Shown piece after piece: positions 9,201 through 18,055 of a stretch of DNA of 59,497 nt. Numbering within the stretch: position 1 is the first letter of the stretch; each line of letters opens with the position of its first letter. The notes under the pieces are model-generated. The model ran no database searches, was not told the origin of the DNA, and saw only the letters and a program-made list of their open reading frames with translations. Source of the DNA: Deltaproteobacteria bacterium (GTDB taxonomy: Bacteria; Desulfobacterota; Desulfobulbia; Desulfobulbales; Desulfocapsaceae); contig PDQQ01000016.1 of NCBI GenBank assembly GCA_002747825.1, positions 1 to 59,497 of the forward strand. Reading direction: 5' to 3'. Both the position numbers and the translations under genes were made by a program.

Positions 9201-11454
9201 CAGGCAGCACCGTTGATCCCCTTACGATACGTCCGTCAACATCCTCAACACGCGCCACGACTTCAGCCATAAGCGGCTGCGAGGTCTCTAAAAAGGCTTC
9301 GGGCAAGGCACAGTCGAGAAGACAAGAGCCCCGCTCATCGGTCGTCCCTTCCGAGAGGGGCTGAGGGAGAAAACGCACCTGCTCTCTCTCGTTGCCAAAC
9401 GAATAATCACCATAATCGGCAAAGGGGTGGGGATCATATTTCACATTCAAGTCACCATCGACCTGCAGTGAAGATGCCGGAGCCCCGTACAGATAGTCGG
9501 CCTGCACCTTGACCTTCACCGGTTTTTCTGCCCGCATAATTTCATCAGAAGAGAGGCTGCAAGAGAGCCGGGGCGGCAAAAATGACTCAACCTCAAAATG
9601 CAGTGTATCAATGGCTTTTTCACGAACGTCTGCATACAAGGCGGCCGACCAGTTACCGGTATGTGCAGAGGCGGGCAGATTCAAGGCCGCAACATAGGCT
9701 CCACTCTCCTGCTGCTGGAGGATCCGCTCCAGAACGAGCCTGGAGTCCGGGCCAAACAAACGCAGGGTCAGGGGCGGGCCCTGTATATTCCTGCCACGCT
9801 CATCACGCAACAGTGCGACCAGATTCAAGGTCTCCCCAGGCCGGTATATTGCCCTGTCACTGTACATATAGGCATCAAGGGGCCCCGGTTGCATACGGCC
9901 ACTCACCCCACGATCACTGAGATCAAATACCGGCCGGCCAAGCTCCAAAAAGCTCAACCCCCGATCAGCGTTGCTGGCCATCAGAAGCGTGGCCTTGGTT
10001 CCGCCCTCTCCGTTCAATAACCCGGGTGCAAAACGAACAATGCCGAAATCGTCGGAAAGCTGCGTGCTCAAAGGCGAGTTATTACGGGCAAAGAGGGAGA
10101 CCTCAATGCCTGCAACCGGCTGGCCGCTCTGCAGGCTGCGGGTTACCACCGTAAGCCCGTCATCACCGACATAGCTTGTCAGGCCAAGATCGGTTACAAC
10201 CAGCCACTGGCTTGCCTCTTTACGCCAGTACGAGGCCTCGGTCCTGCTATCCTCGGCAACCAGGACATAGAGCCCCGGTGTCTGCAGAACAGTCTCCGGC
10301 AGACGCAACGAATTATTCTGCTCTACATCCCATTCTCTCTTCAGGTCAACGCTTGCCTTCCAGACCTCTTCCCCGATTTCCTGTTGTATTCGCTCAAGTG
10401 TATTCTGATCGAGCCCTTTTCGGAAATGGTCAAAAACAAAAGAACTCATGATATTGCGTTCGTGGATTCGATAGAGAGAGAGCCTCACCTGATCAACATT
10501 CATCGAATGAAGGCCAATTCCGCGGACAGATGATTTGGGCAGCACATAGGCATTTGCAGTAAACCAGATCCGGGGTTCCCGATGTCCTGTCTGTATCGAG
10601 AAGACCTGGTTTTTTTCCAGAATCCTATCCCTTGCACGCAACCCCTTGAGAACCGAGATGTTATAGTTTGTTGCATAAGCGGCCCCTTCGATGCAAAGCC
10701 TGTCACCCTTGGCGGTAAATTCTGCTTCAATGGGCGGGGAAACCTGTATATAATCGCCATAATTGAAATTGGTTTTTCTGGGAAACCTATCATTAAAACG
10801 AAGACAAAGAGAAGGTCTTTTCCCGGTAGTTACGACGTAGGGAGAGTACATTTCCAGCGGAGAAAGAACTGTATCTGCCTCAGCCATCTCCTTTTCTTCG
10901 AAAGACAAGTCTACACTCTTTTCGAGCAGCTTACCTGCCGTTCTGGCCGCAAACGACCAATCGTCGGTATAGGTCGTTCTGTTCTGCAAGGCAGAAATCA
11001 GAAAAGACAAGCTCTCGTCAACCTCCTCATAACTGCGCGACTTCTCGTAGGCCAAAAACGAGAAGATAGTTGCATCCCGCCAGTTGTTGTCACAGGCAGC
11101 GGCCTCAGCTATGGCCATCAACTTCTTGGCATTGGGCTTCCAGCCATAAACAAGAGACTGTCTGTACAAACTGAAAGCCTCAGCGCACAGCTCTTCTCTG
11201 CGCATCAGCTCAGCCGCGTTTTCCAGAGTTGTGAGTTTTCTTTCAAGTCCATAGCCGGGAGACCACTCCACCTGATCGAAAAGAGGCAACTCTTCCCGTT
11301 CCTTCTCGACAAGACTTCTTTCGCTGTTGAGCTGATCCACATACTGGCGGGTCTCATCCTCCAAATCGGAGAAACTGTTATAGGCAATCAGCTTGACGAA
11401 AAAAAAGAAAAGAATGACAAAGGCTACAAGATACAGACCGAGACGCTTGACCAT
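6205..11454 (-). CDS. Bacterial alpha-2-macroglobulin (YfhM-like)
   Basis: A giant periplasmic protease-trapping protein of about 1749 residues. It has repeated MG (fibronectin-like) domains, then a complement-like helical TED domain carrying the thioester motif GCLEQ in the context YPYGCLEQLTSR, and a C-terminal receptor-like domain. I chose the ATG at 11454 because AAGAGGTG lies 7 nt upstream and it opens directly into a hydrophobic signal-anchor (MVKRLGLYLVAFVILFFFF); the reading frame stays open upstream to 11763 but that extension is Cys-rich and unlike a signal. There is no lipobox, so an N-terminal membrane anchor is more likely than lipidation. It is the first gene of the operon with pbpC. 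Confidence 0.95.
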   Translation of the reverse strand: MVKRLGLYLVAFVILFFFFVKLIAYNSFSDLEDETRQYVDQLNSERSLVEKEREELPLFDQVEWSPGYGLERKLTTLENAAELMRREELCAEAFSLYRQSLVYGWKPNAKKLMAIAEAAACDNNWRDATIFSFLAYEKSRSYEEVDESLSFLISALQNRTTYTDDWSFAARTAGKLLEKSVDLSFEEKEMAEADTVLSPLEMYSPYVVTTGKRPSLCLRFNDRFPRKTNFNYGDYIQVSPPIEAEFTAKGDRLCIEGAAYATNYNISVLKGLRARDRILEKNQVFSIQTGHREPRIWFTANAYVLPKSSVRGIGLHSMNVDQVRLSLYRIHERNIMSSFVFDHFRKGLDQNTLERIQQEIGEEVWKASVDLKREWDVEQNNSLRLPETVLQTPGLYVLVAEDSRTEASYWRKEASQWLVVTDLGLTSYVGDDGLTVVTRSLQSGQPVAGIEVSLFARNNSPLSTQLSDDFGIVRFAPGLLNGEGGTKATLLMASNADRGLSFLELGRPVFDLSDRGVSGRMQPGPLDAYMYSDRAIYRPGETLNLVALLRDERGRNIQGPPLTLRLFGPDSRLVLERILQQQESGAYVAALNLPASAHTGNWSAALYADVREKAIDTLHFEVESFLPPRLSCSLSSDEIMRAEKPVKVKVQADYLYGAPASSLQVDGDLNVKYDPHPFADYGDYSFGNEREQVRFLPQPLSEGTTDERGSCLLDCALPEAFLETSQPLMAEVVARVEDVDGRIVRGSTVLPVRHLKRYVGIQTSFAQRRVPANSRVGFQVLVLDGEGVPLEASDLEYRLVLQEVDYQWFKKDNRWNYERIETDHEIDQGTFTVDGKTPALLDLHVLEGKYRFEVVDKKKRVLASIVFDAGEQVQATARAPDSVKLILDKKDYLPGETAQLQIQAPFSGEASLVLAGSGIRHMRYFHIDGQNHTLRIPVDKDWGAGLYALVTVYRPGAESDEGAGRALGVVWIGVDPAEQRLTVTMEVPDKVRPRQQLDIPVSVLGAAAGEEVYMTLAAVDESVLQMTQFVSPDPLNHYFGKRQLGTEILDYYGQLIVGPDKEPLVLRSGAGGAGMRGAVESNVRVVSLFSGVVSAGSDGLISLFVPDFNGTLRLMLVAWTRTKLGATHSALRVSDPLVVSPSLPRFLSLEDLSEANLLLENLDGAEGTYTVSCTASGSVKATGPDSQKVVLRHGERHSLVFPLKSRSLGSGQLRFQVEGPEDFFYSGEYTLNVRGKYLGAMTRTFSRLEPGASLEISSSLSKGLYPQTAEVSLGLSSVPNFDVPGLLAELDRYPYGCLEQLTSRALPLLYANELSKGWGYPQDAALKGRIVKAIEKILQKQRLDGSFGLWSAESPQEPWLTAYAMDFLSRAVEAGFTVPDFFYERGWQWLNKVAGDSRFNKNDFAALAYAHYLLARTGKGRTENARYLFDNFIEKTSSPLAVAHLSAALAMQGDVIRGKKGLVRALEIKQESQTLWRTYGSRLRDLAGIISLLPEVGADLVDPAATWDETINLFANKKYLSTQERAWLVMASLTLKPGSGLQIQLGDEELVSNEGFLQIQRKGRELNKTIELRNNGQESVWLTTTVQGMPIKEPQAVSNEFSLHRSWFSLGGEPVAEDREYRQGERFIVALEGEFTGSWDGRALLVDLLPAGFEIEQTSLDTGADSKYPWLGEQSPSLYLDARDDRYIAAFNTEDLEIRGEDSSQRFRFYYLVRAVIPGTYMAPPAEVEDMYQPEYRARTTASRVKIVK

Positions 11455-11855
11455 TATTTCACACCTCTTAGACAGAAGAAAACAGAGCAACACAAGGATT
11501 ACAGTGATGACAAGCCTGAACAGGCTCGGATGCCGGGCCTCATCGATCGGAAAAAAGAGCAGCCCTTGAACACACCAACACCGCTGGTAAGGATACAAAC
11601 TTGAGCAAATAACGCAACAGCTTTTCAGCAGATCCCGGATGCCTGTCACCGGCTTATCTGCCCCTGATCTGACAGCCACCCAAAAGAGGCAACAGGCGAC
11701 AGCAACCGTTTTACAGCCTGATCCTGCACGGCAGGTTTTGCCATTTTCATTGACACATCTCATCGCTGCCTGTATTCATTGAATCCTGGCCTGAAGCAAC
11801 AGGAAAAAGGTTGCTCTAAGATTGTAAGATTTGTTTTTACGCAGTTGGAGTATGC

Positions 11856-12917
11856 ATGGATTTTCAACCTAAATGGATTGCCTGGGAGATCACCCGTCGC
11901 TGCAACCTGAAATGTGTACACTGCCGCTCTTCTTCAGAGCTTGATATTACCGGGCATCCAGACTTCTCTTTGACCGAGGCAGAGGCTGTAATAGACAATA
12001 TTGCCTCCTATGCCAGCCCTGTTCTTGTCTTGTCCGGCGGCGAGCCCCTGTTACGCGGGGATGTTTTTGATATTGCCAGATACGGTGACAGCAAGGGTTT
12101 CCGTATGTGTCTGGCCACCAATGGAACGCTGGTCACTGACCAGATATGCCGCGAGATACAACAGGCAAATATCAAGATGGTCTCGCTCAGTCTTGACGGG
12201 GCAACGGCGAAGACACATGATAGCTTTCGCAACCAGCTCGGGGCCTTCGAGGGGACGATGCAGGCGATCGAAAAATTCAGGGCACACGATATCCCTTTTC
12301 TGGTCAACTCATCGTTTACCATCCGCAACAAGGATGAGATTCCTGAGATATACAGGATGGTAAAGGGCCTGGGGGCCACCGCCTGGTATATGTTTATGAT
12401 TGTGCCCACGGGCCGTGGAGAAGAGATCAGCCAGGAACTCATCCCCCAGGACCTCTACGATGAGATTCTCACCTGGCATTACGAGGTGGAACAACAGGAA
12501 GACGAGCTGCTTATGCGACCAACCTGTGCTCCGCATTACTATAGAATTATCCGGGAAAAGGCCAGAGAACAGGGGAACAAGGTACAGCGCCGCAGCCTGA
12601 AGTTTTCCACCGGCGGCTCCAAAGGCTGCCTTGCCGGACAGCTCATCTGCCTCATTGATGTGGACGGGGAGGTCCAGCCCTGCAGCTATTTTCCAAAATC
12701 GGCGGGTAATATAAGAGATACCCCTTTTAAGAAAATATGGGAGGACTCCGAGCTTTTTCTCTCGCTGCGCGATTTCAAGACATACAAGGACAGCTGTGGC
12801 AGCTGCGAATACAGCCGTGTCTGTGGCGGATGCAGGGCACGTTCGTATGCGATGACCGGTGATTTTCTTGCCCAGGAACCTTTTTGTAATTATGTTCCCC
12901 ATAAGCTCCGCAAATGA
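11856..12917 (+). CDS. Radical SAM/SPASM protein, AhbD (heme b synthase)-like
   Basis: A 353-residue radical SAM enzyme. The [4Fe-4S] SAM-cleaving motif CNLKCVHC (CxxxCxxC) sits at residues 16-23, followed by LSGGEPLLR. The C-terminus has SPASM-type cysteines for auxiliary clusters: GCLAG, QPC, then CGSCEYSRVCGGC and a final FC. The HCRSSSE, CAPHYYRI and MIVPTGRG segments resemble AhbD, which converts Fe-coproporphyrin III to heme b in the siroheme-dependent pathway of sulfate reducers; AhbC is the main alternative. The start has GGAG 5 nt upstream. It is not contiguous with hemE further right. Radical SAM/SPASM identity is firm; AhbD is a family-level inference. Confidence 0.85.
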   Translation: MDFQPKWIAWEITRRCNLKCVHCRSSSELDITGHPDFSLTEAEAVIDNIASYASPVLVLSGGEPLLRGDVFDIARYGDSKGFRMCLATNGTLVTDQICREIQQANIKMVSLSLDGATAKTHDSFRNQLGAFEGTMQAIEKFRAHDIPFLVNSSFTIRNKDEIPEIYRMVKGLGATAWYMFMIVPTGRGEEISQELIPQDLYDEILTWHYEVEQQEDELLMRPTCAPHYYRIIREKAREQGNKVQRRSLKFSTGGSKGCLAGQLICLIDVDGEVQPCSYFPKSAGNIRDTPFKKIWEDSELFLSLRDFKTYKDSCGSCEYSRVCGGCRARSYAMTGDFLAQEPFCNYVPHKLRK

Positions 12918-13294
12918 GGTGTCCTGTAATATCGAGTAAATCTGTCCCGCGCCGAAAAACGCCCACACTGAAGACAACAGCTCGCAATCGAGCAAAACAC
13001 GGTTATAATCTTACTACTCACCCTAAAAACTGCCTCAAAAAAACAACTCTTGAGCGTTTTGAAGAAGATCCCTATCTGCAATCGCTCCTTATAAATACTC
13101 GAGCTTATAGTTGCTCCGAATTCAAATAAAACTATACTGACATGCAGAACCTGAAGAGTGAGGAGAAGAAATAAGTTCAGGTTCTTAATTAGCCTCATGG
13201 GTTAAAAAAATACAACTCTCCTGGTATTCAGTAATTCAATTTGCCAGAGAACAAATGAGATATTTTTTTTCAAAAAACAACAATACACATCAAA
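12918..13294 (+). other. AT-rich intergenic region, no gene seen
   Basis: This stretch between the radical SAM gene and the glycosyltransferase holds only short open frames without coding character and no convincing terminator hairpin. Base composition drops toward AT here and stays low through the next gene, which may mark the edge of an acquired segment. Confidence 0.5.
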
Positions 13295-15193
13295 ATGAAA
13301 CGAACTTCTCTCAGTCCCAAAATCACGATGACGCTACTGGTAAGAGATGAAGAAGATATTATCGAAGATAATATCTGGTATCATTTCAGCCAGGGCGTGA
13401 ACTCTTTTATAATAATGGATAACAGATCTTCGGACAACACTGCAGCGATCATATCGCGTCTAAGCAACTATATCGATATTGAATATATATACCAACCTGC
13501 CGATGACTATAATCAGGCAGAATGGGTGACATCCATGGCTCGACGTGCCTGCACAGAATTTGAAGCGGAATGGGTGATCAATAACGACGCTGATGAATTC
13601 TGGTTTTACAAAAATGGACTTATTTCCGACTTTATCGCCAGTTTACCAGAAGAGGTCAGTGTTGTTGAAGTCTCAAGGTTAAACGCGGTACTACTGAATT
13701 TAAACGATAACCCAATGGCATCCGAAACACATCCACGACAGACAACACTTTTTGAGAAAAAGAGCAAAAACAGCCAGGGTCACCCACTTCCCCCAAAATG
13801 TTTTCATCGGGCAAGCCCGGATATTGTCGTTTCCCAAGGAAATCACAGTGTTGATAATCTCTCCGGGGAAACCATACAGGAATCGCAAATGATAATCTTT
13901 CATTATCCTTATCGAACCTTTACGCATTACAAAAGAAAAATCTTGTTAGGTGGCGCAGCATACGAACGAAACACGAAATTACCAAAATTTGTGGGTGAAA
14001 CGTGGCGAAAACATTATGCAAAAATGAAATCGGGCAAACTCGAATCCTTCTGGCGCGACACGTCCTTTAGCTTGCAGAATGCAACAATTAAGATTCTGGA
14101 TAACAGCTTTATTACAGACCGTACAATGATAAAAGAGATTGAAAACAGCGATGGCATCAGATCCAGAACCATTTTGGCAAAAGAAGCCTCAGAACTCCTC
14201 ACCAAAAGCAGCACCGCTGTTGCTGCCAAAAAAGCAGAATTGTTACAGCAGATAGAATCACTTCCTCTCAATAAGAGAGATAGATTTTATGAGAATACTC
14301 CATTCTGCATTGCTGGAATGGAGAATCATCTTGCCTTTATCAGCGATCTGGACAAACAGATTCGTCTGGAGAATATACCCAAACTCGACGAGCTGAGAGA
14401 TATTTTTTCACTGTTTCCAGCAAACAATTTTTTTTGGGATTTCCTCCGGTCTTATTTTATTACAGTAAATCATAAAGAGGCATATAAGCTTGCACAGGAG
14501 ATTAAAGATAAGAACGTTATTGTTCATTTGAGCTGTAACAAAAATATATTGCCAGCGAAAGACTCATTTTACAGCTTTAAGAAAATCGACGATAAATTCC
14601 CAAATATCATCGTGGTCGGCAACGAAGAGGCAACAGGTGGGCAAGCAACGGAAAAATTATTTGGCTATACTGACAGAATACTGAAAGTTCCAACGCCAGA
14701 TACATACGAAAATCTACATGAAAAAATGTTTTACGCAATTCTGACAATTTTTCTTGTTGGTCCTCCGCGAAGTATCGTCAAGATTGATGACAATCTTCAT
14801 CTCGACGACGCCAGGATCTTTACCCAGACGATAGAAAATTTTCTCTCAAGCCAATCATGTTGCAGCGGCCGTGTGGTCGGTACACGCCAACACGACTCCC
14901 AATGGCACGGGTGGCACATCGGGAAATGTACGGATGAAACAATGAATACACGGGGATATACGTATCCTCTACCGCGCCGTTATCCGGCTGGCGGTTATGG
15001 GTATATCTTAAATACAGCAGGGCTCGAAGCCTGCGCGAAAATGTTCATGTCAATGAAGGAGTTTTTCAGAATGGATGCGGTCGGCTTAGAAGATGCAGTT
15101 GTCGGACACGCCCTTTATGCCTATGAGAAAGAGATAACAGATATCACCGATGATAATTCTTTGCTGGCCTTTCCTGGTCTGAAGCCGACATGA
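13295..15193 (+). CDS. Two-domain glycosyltransferase (GT2-like plus GT31-like)
   Basis: A 632-residue protein. Residues 10-210 look like a GT-A glycosyltransferase of the GT2/GT92 type: TMTLLVRDEEDIIEDNIWYH, FIIMDNRSSDNT and NNDADEFW (a DxD-type metal site). Residues about 420-630 resemble a GT31 beta-1,3-galactosyltransferase: IVKIDDN (degenerate DDD), YPAGGYGYILN (like YPxYxxGGGYVLS) and LEDAVVGHALY (like EDVxxG). There is no signal peptide or membrane segment, so it acts in the cytoplasm, probably on a surface glycan. No Shine-Dalgarno sequence precedes the ATG. The gene is AT-rich compared with hemE and appears to be horizontally acquired. Confidence 0.75.
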   Translation: MKRTSLSPKITMTLLVRDEEDIIEDNIWYHFSQGVNSFIIMDNRSSDNTAAIISRLSNYIDIEYIYQPADDYNQAEWVTSMARRACTEFEAEWVINNDADEFWFYKNGLISDFIASLPEEVSVVEVSRLNAVLLNLNDNPMASETHPRQTTLFEKKSKNSQGHPLPPKCFHRASPDIVVSQGNHSVDNLSGETIQESQMIIFHYPYRTFTHYKRKILLGGAAYERNTKLPKFVGETWRKHYAKMKSGKLESFWRDTSFSLQNATIKILDNSFITDRTMIKEIENSDGIRSRTILAKEASELLTKSSTAVAAKKAELLQQIESLPLNKRDRFYENTPFCIAGMENHLAFISDLDKQIRLENIPKLDELRDIFSLFPANNFFWDFLRSYFITVNHKEAYKLAQEIKDKNVIVHLSCNKNILPAKDSFYSFKKIDDKFPNIIVVGNEEATGGQATEKLFGYTDRILKVPTPDTYENLHEKMFYAILTIFLVGPPRSIVKIDDNLHLDDARIFTQTIENFLSSQSCCSGRVVGTRQHDSQWHGWHIGKCTDETMNTRGYTYPLPRRYPAGGYGYILNTAGLEACAKMFMSMKEFFRMDAVGLEDAVVGHALYAYEKEITDITDDNSLLAFPGLKPT

Positions 15194-15242
15194 GAGAAAA
15201 AACGCTAAAAAACCGCAATGGTTTGGAAAATATCATTAGAAA

Positions 15243-15533
15243 ATGACAAACACTTGCACTCAAAAAATGTACCAAAATCGAATGGAGTGGTATAGAAAAG
15301 TAGACACTGAACACGTGCGAATTAAACTATGCGCTCAGGAAGTGTCATTATGGAAAATAAGGCAAGAAAGAGATACACAAAAGGAATTAAAAGAAACAGC
15401 AAAAAGCCTCGGTGTGAGTGAGGTGGCAACAGGGCAGTGGATAAAGTTATTTGACTCAGCTCAAGAGAGAATTAATTTGCAGAAAGACTCGGAAATAAAG
15501 CACGTACCCCCTCAACCGCCTTTAGGCGGTTGA
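15243..15533 (+). CDS. Small protein with a possible helix-turn-helix
   Basis: A 96-residue basic protein with the segment KELKETAKSLGVSEVATGQWIKLFDSA, which reads like a Xre/MerR-type helix-turn-helix. An alternative start at Met14 (MEWYRKVDTEH) is possible. No ribosome site is obvious. The last codons (VPPQPPLGG) and the stop codon lie inside a perfect 14-bp hairpin (15507-15538), so the 3' end is shaped by an inverted repeat and the natural protein may be shorter or decayed. It may be a remnant of a mobile-element regulator. Confidence that it is expressed is low. Confidence 0.35.
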   Translation: MTNTCTQKMYQNRMEWYRKVDTEHVRIKLCAQEVSLWKIRQERDTQKELKETAKSLGVSEVATGQWIKLFDSAQERINLQKDSEIKHVPPQPPLGG

Positions 15534-15538
15534 GGGGG
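15507..15538 (+). repeat. Perfect 14-bp inverted repeat overlapping a stop codon
   Basis: CCCCCTCAACCGCC (15507-15520) and its exact complement (15525-15538) flank a TTTA loop. No T-tract follows on either strand, so it is not a classical intrinsic terminator. It lies between the small HTH gene and hemE and contains the TGA of the former. Confidence 0.75.
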
Positions 15539-15571
15539 CACTTGACCATTCCAAAATGGAGAATACCAGAT

Positions 15572-16591
15572 ATGAACGATACCTTTCTCAAAGCCTGTCG
15601 CGGCGAGAAAACCAGCTATACTCCGATCTGGATAATGCGACAGGCCGGACGCTATCTTCCTGAATACCAAAAAATACGCAGCAAGGTCTCTTTTCTGGAG
15701 TTGTGCAAGACCCCGGAACTCTGCGTGGAGGTCACCTTGCAGCCGGTAGATATCTTCAACGTGGATGCGGCCATCCTCTTTTCAGACATCCTTATTCTCA
15801 TGGAGGCCATGGGGGCAACCCTTGAGTTTCACGAGGGTCTCGGCCCCCTTTTTCCGGAACCTATCAGAAATATGCAGGCGCTCGACAAACTCGTCGTCCC
15901 CGATGCCGAGGACGCCACCTCCTTCGTGATGGAGACCATCCGCCTGCTGCGCGGCGAACTCTCTGTTCCGCTTATCGGTTTTGCCGGAGCACCCTTTACC
16001 TGCGCCACCTATCTGATCGAGGGCAAAAGTTCAAAGGTCTTCTGGGAGACCAAAAAGATGCTGTTCACCAATCCGGAGTTGTTCCACGCCCTTATGGAAA
16101 AACTCACCCAGGCAAGCATCGGCTATCTCAAGGCCCAGGTCAAGGCGGGGGCACAGGCCTTACAGCTCTTTGACAGCTGGGCGGGCATCCTCGCACCGGA
16201 GGATTTTCAGGAATTTGCCCTCCCCTACGTGCAAAGAATATTTGCTGAGCTGCAGGCCGCAGAGATCCCTCTCGTCTATTTTGCCAACAATGGTGCGACC
16301 CTGCTCGAGCTGTCGGCCACCTCCGGGGCCACGGTTATCGGCCTCGACTGGCGCATAGACATTGGTGATGCGATACAGCGGCTTGGCAGACTTGCCGTTC
16401 AGGGCAATCTTGACCCAATGGCCCTGCTGTTACCCGAAGATAAACTGCGGGCAAGGATAGGCTCTCTCCTTGACAGGGCCAGAAACAGCCACGGACATAT
16501 CTTTAACCTGGGGCACGGGATTCATCAGTGTACACCGCCGGAACAGGTCAGAATAGCGGTGGATGCGGTCCATGAACTGAGTGCCAGATAG
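15572..16591 (+). CDS. hemE: Uroporphyrinogen decarboxylase HemE
   Basis: A roughly 339-residue cytosolic enzyme that decarboxylates uroporphyrinogen III to coproporphyrinogen III in tetrapyrrole synthesis. Family signatures are intact: PIWIMRQAGRYLPEY near the N-terminus, GFAGAPFT, LFDSWAG and FNLGHGI. The ATG at 15572 gives the usual N-terminus (MNDTFLKACRGE) and is preceded by TGGAG; the open frame extends upstream only through the hairpin. The HD hydrolase and ABC ATPase genes follow within 6 nt and by overlap, so hemE probably leads a three-gene operon. Its presence near an AhbD-like gene raises the question of which heme route is used. Confidence 0.95.
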   Translation: MNDTFLKACRGEKTSYTPIWIMRQAGRYLPEYQKIRSKVSFLELCKTPELCVEVTLQPVDIFNVDAAILFSDILILMEAMGATLEFHEGLGPLFPEPIRNMQALDKLVVPDAEDATSFVMETIRLLRGELSVPLIGFAGAPFTCATYLIEGKSSKVFWETKKMLFTNPELFHALMEKLTQASIGYLKAQVKAGAQALQLFDSWAGILAPEDFQEFALPYVQRIFAELQAAEIPLVYFANNGATLLELSATSGATVIGLDWRIDIGDAIQRLGRLAVQGNLDPMALLLPEDKLRARIGSLLDRARNSHGHIFNLGHGIHQCTPPEQVRIAVDAVHELSAR

Positions 16592-16597
16592 TTCGTT

Positions 16598-17239
16598 ATG
16601 GAAAAGGAACGACCACCTTCAATCGCACGCTGCATGGAAATTATGCAGGAAGAGGCGATGCTGGACAATATCTTCAGGCACTCGCTGATGGTTGCCCGGG
16701 TAGCAAAGACCCTGCTCGTCGAACTTGCCGCTGCCGGAAAAACGACACCCTCCGTTGAAGAGGTTATCGCCGGAGCCCTGCTCCACGACATAGCCAAGAC
16801 CAAATGCCTCAACAACAGCAAGCGCCATGCCGAAGAGGGCTATACAGTCTGCGTACAGCGAGGCTATCCGCAGATTGCCGAGATCGTGCGGGAACATGTA
16901 ACACTTAAATATTTCAACGAAACAGATTACAGAGAGGGCGTTTTTGGCAGCAAGGAGCTGGTATACTATGCAGATAAGCGGGTACTGCACGATCAGGTGG
17001 TATCACTTCCGGAAAGACTTGAGTACATCATCAAGAGATACGGAGATAAAGACCCGAAAAAAGAGACCCTGATAAAAAAGCATTTTTCGACAGTAACGGT
17101 CTTTGAGCAACTGCTTTTCGGTCATTTACCCTTTTCGGCAGAGACCCTCGGCCAGCATCTGACCGATGCCCGCGAGCTGTATCGACATATCGGGACAACA
17201 GACCGATCAGATACGCAAAACCAGGGAAAGGATACATGA
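16598..17239 (+). CDS. HD-domain phosphohydrolase
   Basis: A 213-residue cytosolic protein with an HD domain: [11 protein letters not shown] supplies the first His, [10 protein letters not shown] the HD pair, and [10 protein letters not shown] a distal Asp. This is the pattern of metal-dependent phosphohydrolases acting on nucleotides or other small phosphates (HDIG subgroup). The substrate cannot be told. It begins 6 nt after hemE and overlaps the ABC ATPase start by 4 nt, so all three are co-translated. No ppGpp synthetase or GAF/PAS domain is fused to it. Confidence 0.85.
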   Translation: MEKERPPSIARCMEIMQEEAMLDNIFRHSLMVARVAKTLLVELAAAGKTTPSVEEVIAGALLHDIAKTKCLNNSKRHAEEGYTVCVQRGYPQIAEIVREHVTLKYFNETDYREGVFGSKELVYYADKRVLHDQVVSLPERLEYIIKRYGDKDPKKETLIKKHFSTVTVFEQLLFGHLPFSAETLGQHLTDARELYRHIGTTDRSDTQNQGKDT

Positions 17240-18003
17240 AACCGGAGTCTATAGCGGCTGGAAACACGACAACAGCGGTCATTACCATACGTAATCTGCA
17301 TAAATGGTATGGAGATTTTCACGTCCTCAACAACATCAACCTTGAGGTCCATAAGGGCGAGCGGATTGTTATCTGTGGCCCTTCCGGTTCGGGAAAATCG
17401 ACCCTGATTCGTTGCATAAACTGTCTGGAAGAACACCAGCGCGGGCATATCATCGTTGACGGGGTCAACCTTTCAAACGGTGTTAAAAATGTAGAAAAGA
17501 TACGTGCCGAGGTGGGGATGGTCTTTCAGCATTTCAATCTTTTTCCGCATCTGACGATTCTTGACAACCTCACCCTCGGCCCCATCTGGACGCGTAAGAT
17601 CCCACGAAAACAGGCAGAAGAAACAGCAATGTATTATCTGGAAAAGGTTCGCATCGCCGAACAGGTCAACAAATATCCGGCACAGCTGTCCGGAGGACAG
17701 CAGCAACGTGTGGCCATCGCCCGCAGCCTCTGTATGGAGCCCAACGTCATCCTCTTTGATGAACCGACCTCATCTTTGGATCCGGAGATGGTAAAGGAGG
17801 TACTGGACGTGATGATCGAACTTGCCCAAGAAGGGATGACCATGCTCGTGGTCAGCCATGAAATGGGCTTTGCCAGAAGTGTTGCCCACCGTATATTGTT
17901 TATGGACGGCGGAGAGATCCTCGAAGAAGGCAAACCGGAAAGATTTTTCAACAACCCTCAGCATGAACGAACCAGATTTTTCCTCGATCAGATTTTAACC
18001 TAA
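17236..18003 (+). CDS. Polar amino-acid-type ABC transporter ATPase (orphan)
   Basis: A 255-residue ATPase of the GlnQ/HisP family: Walker [11 protein letters not shown]-loop [10 protein letters not shown], signature LSGGQQQR, Walker [13 protein letters not shown] and the switch His in [10 protein letters not shown]. It would energise import of a polar amino acid with a permease and a binding protein, but neither is in the window: the next genes are on the opposite strand. It overlaps the HD gene by ATGA-type coupling. Either partner subunits are encoded elsewhere or this ATPase serves several permeases. The numeric identity of the substrate cannot be inferred. Confidence 0.9.
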   Translation: MKPESIAAGNTTTAVITIRNLHKWYGDFHVLNNINLEVHKGERIVICGPSGSGKSTLIRCINCLEEHQRGHIIVDGVNLSNGVKNVEKIRAEVGMVFQHFNLFPHLTILDNLTLGPIWTRKIPRKQAEETAMYYLEKVRIAEQVNKYPAQLSGGQQQRVAIARSLCMEPNVILFDEPTSSLDPEMVKEVLDVMIELAQEGMTMLVVSHEMGFARSVAHRILFMDGGEILEEGKPERFFNNPQHERTRFFLDQILT

Positions 18004-18055
18004 CGCCACAGAGCAAAAAACCATCTCAAGGAAAAAACCGGGTTCATCCAGGTAG

